Source: an uncultured Eubacteriales bacterium
GTDB lineage: Bacteria > Bacillota > Clostridia > Monoglobales > Monoglobaceae
Reading direction: 5' to 3'
Length of the DNA stretch: 14,711 nucleotides
Assembly: GCA_905205855.1 (NCBI GenBank)
Contig: CAJLFL010000026.1
Coordinates: forward strand, 1 to 14,711
The notes beneath the pieces were generated by a model. It made no database searches. It saw only the letters and a program-made list of their open reading frames with translations, and was not told the origin of the DNA. Shown here in pieces: positions 12,868 to 14,711 of this stretch; positions within the stretch are counted from its first letter, which is position 1, and each line of letters opens with the position of its first letter. Position numbers and translations under genes: made by a program.

Positions 12868-14711
12868 CTACATTACATCAGTCATGTCTATAAACTCATG
12901 ACCTACGTTGGCAATGTGTTCTTTTCTGCCGGCAAGATTGTCGCCAAGCAGAAGGTCAAACATTTCGCGTGTTTTCTCTATATCGTCGGGCATAACCTTA
13001 ATAAGCCGGCGTGTTTCCGGATTCATTGTGGTTTCCCACATCATTTCGGGCTGGTTTTCACCAAGTCCCTTGCTGCGCTGAATGGTATACTTTTTTCCAT
13101 CCAACTTTTGAATTATTGCGGCTTTTTCCGGCTCGTTAAATGCAAAATAGGTCTTATCCCTGCAGGTTATCTCGTATAACGGAGATTCTGCAATATAAAC
13201 ATAGCCTTTGTCTATAAGAGTGGGGGCAAGACGATAAATCATGGTCAGTAGCAGTGTGCGTATCTGGTATCCGTCAACATCGGCATCAGTACATATAATA
13301 ACCTTGCTCCATCTCAGATTGTCCAAATCAAATGAGTTTAAGTCTTTGTTATGCTTGCTGTCTATCTCAACGCCGCAGCCTAAAACCTTAAGCAAGTCCA
13401 CTATGATATCGCTTTTGAATATTTTATTATATTCCGCTTTAAGGCAGTTGAGAATTTTACCGCGAATCGGAATAATTGCCTGAAACTCACTGTCGCGTCC
13501 GAGCTTACAAGCGCCGAGAGCAGAATCACCCTCCACGATATAAACCTCGCGGCGGCTTACGTCCTTGCTGCGGCAGTCAACAAACTTTTTGACGCGGTTT
13601 GCCACGTCAAGAGTGCCGCCAAGCTTCTTTTTGATATTTACACGCGTTTTTTCTGCTGTTTCACGGCTGCGCTTGTTGACAAGAACCTGCTGACAAATCT
13701 TTTCCGCATCCATCTTGTTTTCTATAAGATAAATACTCAGCTGCTCACGCAAAAACTCGGTCATTGCGTCCTGAATAAATTTGTTTGTTATTGCCTTTTT
13801 TGTCTGATTCTCATAGCTTGTCATGGTAGATAGCGAGTTGCTGACAAGGATAAGGCTGTCCTCTATATCGGTAAACTGTATTTTGCTTTCGTTTTTTGTG
13901 TATTTGTTGTTTTGTTTTAAATACTTGTCGATTGCATAAACAAATGCGTTTTTTACAGCTTTATCAGGGGCACCGCCGTATTCCAGAAAGCTGGAGTTGT
14001 GATAGTATTCCAGCCTGCTGAAGGAATTGTTAAAGCAGAATGCAAAGCTCATACGAACCTTGTATTCGTCCAAATCCTCCCTGTCACGTCCCTTGCGTTC
14101 AGTCTCGATATAGTGAACGGATGTCATTTCGGTGCCGCCGCTCAGTTCTTTTACATAGTCCACAATTCCGTTTTCGTAGAAGTATTCAAAGGTTTCAAAC
14201 TCACCGGGAGAGGTTTCGTTTTTAAGAATAAATCTGAGACCCGAATTTACAACCGCCTGCCGCTTTAATATGCTCTGATAAAATTCCAGAGAAATATTTA
14301 TATCCGTAAATACCTCAAGGTCGGGTTTCCAATGAATTTTACTTCCCGTATGACGGTGGCGGAATTTTGTTTTCTCAAGTCCTCCGATGTTTTCGCCCTT
14401 TTCAAAATGCAGGTTAAATTTATATCCGTCCCTTAAAATTTCAACATCCATATACTGAGAGCTGTACTGCGTAGCGCACGCGCCCAAACCGTTTAAGCCT
14501 AATGAAAATTCGTAGTTGCCGCCGGCATTGTTTTTGTATTTTCCGCCTGCGTATAACTCACAGAATACAAGCTCCCAGTTGTATTTTTTTTCACGTTCGT
14601 TATATTCTACCGGGATTCCTCTGCCGAAGTCCTCTACCTCGATTGACATATCCATATAGCGTGTCACATATACTACGTTTCCATAGCCCTCGCGCGCTTC
14701 GTCAATAGAGT
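12868..14711 (-). CDS. parE: Type II DNA topoisomerase subunit B, topoisomerase IV (ParE)-like, 5' end outside window
   Basis: This ATPase subunit is cut by the window edge. The frame is open to the last base, where SIDEAREGYGN matches the ATP-binding helix of GyrB/ParE, so about 35-45 N-terminal residues are missing and the GTG at 14667 is not the true start. Of about 613 visible residues, the GHKL ATPase part shows EDFGRGIP and GLNGLGACATQYSS, with QTK near residue 302. The TOPRIM part shows VEGDSALG, PIRGKILN and TDADVDGYQIRTLLLT (metal-binding acidic residues). QRSKGLGENQPEMMWETTMNP ends the family core. EGDSALG in place of EGDSAGG and the 'LGCGVEID' insert mark the divergent clostridial form. 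It is the first gene of the operon with parC; the promoter is beyond the window. Confidence 0.93.
   Translation of the reverse strand, partial: SIDEAREGYGNVVYVTRYMDMSIEVEDFGRGIPVEYNEREKKYNWELVFCELYAGGKYKNNAGGNYEFSLGLNGLGACATQYSSQYMDVEILRDGYKFNLHFEKGENIGGLEKTKFRHRHTGSKIHWKPDLEVFTDINISLEFYQSILKRQAVVNSGLRFILKNETSPGEFETFEYFYENGIVDYVKELSGGTEMTSVHYIETERKGRDREDLDEYKVRMSFAFCFNNSFSRLEYYHNSSFLEYGGAPDKAVKNAFVYAIDKYLKQNNKYTKNESKIQFTDIEDSLILVSNSLSTMTSYENQTKKAITNKFIQDAMTEFLREQLSIYLIENKMDAEKICQQVLVNKRSRETAEKTRVNIKKKLGGTLDVANRVKKFVDCRSKDVSRREVYIVEGDSALGACKLGRDSEFQAIIPIRGKILNCLKAEYNKIFKSDIIVDLLKVLGCGVEIDSKHNKDLNSFDLDNLRWSKVIICTDADVDGYQIRTLLLTMIYRLAPTLIDKGYVYIAESPLYEITCRDKTYFAFNEPEKAAIIQKLDGKKYTIQRSKGLGENQPEMMWETTMNPETRRLIKVMPDDIEKTREMFDLLLGDNLAGRKEHIANVGHEFIDMTDVM

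Noticed and set aside
1..14711. CRISPR arrays, tRNA genes, insertion sequences, prophage or att sites
   Set aside because: I saw no regularly spaced repeats, tRNA-like cloverleafs, transposase or integrase genes, or terminal inverted repeats with target duplications anywhere in the window.

Overview
The window looks like chromosomal DNA from an endospore-forming, low-to-moderate GC member of the Clostridia (Firmicutes/Bacillota). The evidence is a spoIIGA-sigE pair, a LysM-GH18 spore-hydrolase-type gene without signal peptide, a clostridial-type NrdR, a class A RNase P RNA, the divergent clostridial topoisomerase II pair (EGDSALG and MRLNPHGD signatures), strong AGGAGG-type ribosome binding sites and sigma-A-like promoters. 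Genus cannot be decided from the sequence alone.

Layout. (1) Positions 1-1360 hold a small minus-strand operon of a Cro/C1-type regulator and an overlapping DUF6514-like gene, with a terminator-like hairpin behind it. It is divergent from a TMEM229-like membrane protein gene (PF06541); the intergenic region holds a LexA-like palindrome and alternative hairpins. (2) Positions 1372-5214 encode a cytoplasm-made LysM-LysM-GH18 protein, probably acting on the spore cortex, and a large secreted sialate-O-acetylesterase-like protein with an N-terminal discoidin-like region. (3) Positions 5300-6003 hold nrdR convergent with a second small XRE regulator; they share one bidirectional terminator. (4) Positions 6004-7835 hold the mother-cell sporulation locus. 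A promoter followed by a terminator about 65 nt later forms an unexplained short transcription unit, then come spoIIGA and sigE, with an unusually long out-of-frame overlap. sigG, the usual next gene, is not there. (5) Positions 7904-10251 are the serine biosynthesis pair serC-serA behind a near-consensus promoter, followed by rnpB. (6) A bidirectional terminator separates rnpB from a minus-strand type II topoisomerase operon, parE-like (cut by the right window edge) then parC-like.

How the genes work together. SpoIIGA is the membrane protease that activates pro-sigma E. The LysM-GH18 gene is the kind of gene sigma E commonly drives. SerC and SerA catalyse the second and first steps of the phosphorylated serine pathway. 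NrdR represses ribonucleotide reductase genes, which are not in the window. The topoisomerase subunits form one heterotetrameric enzyme.

Most of the window is ordinary core chromosome. I did not find a convincing new multi-gene system. The most interesting signals are non-coding or architectural: the short promoter-terminator unit before spoIIGA, the 233-nt spoIIGA/sigE overlap, a candidate stretched-spacer sporulation promoter, and structured leaders in the first 1.4 kb.
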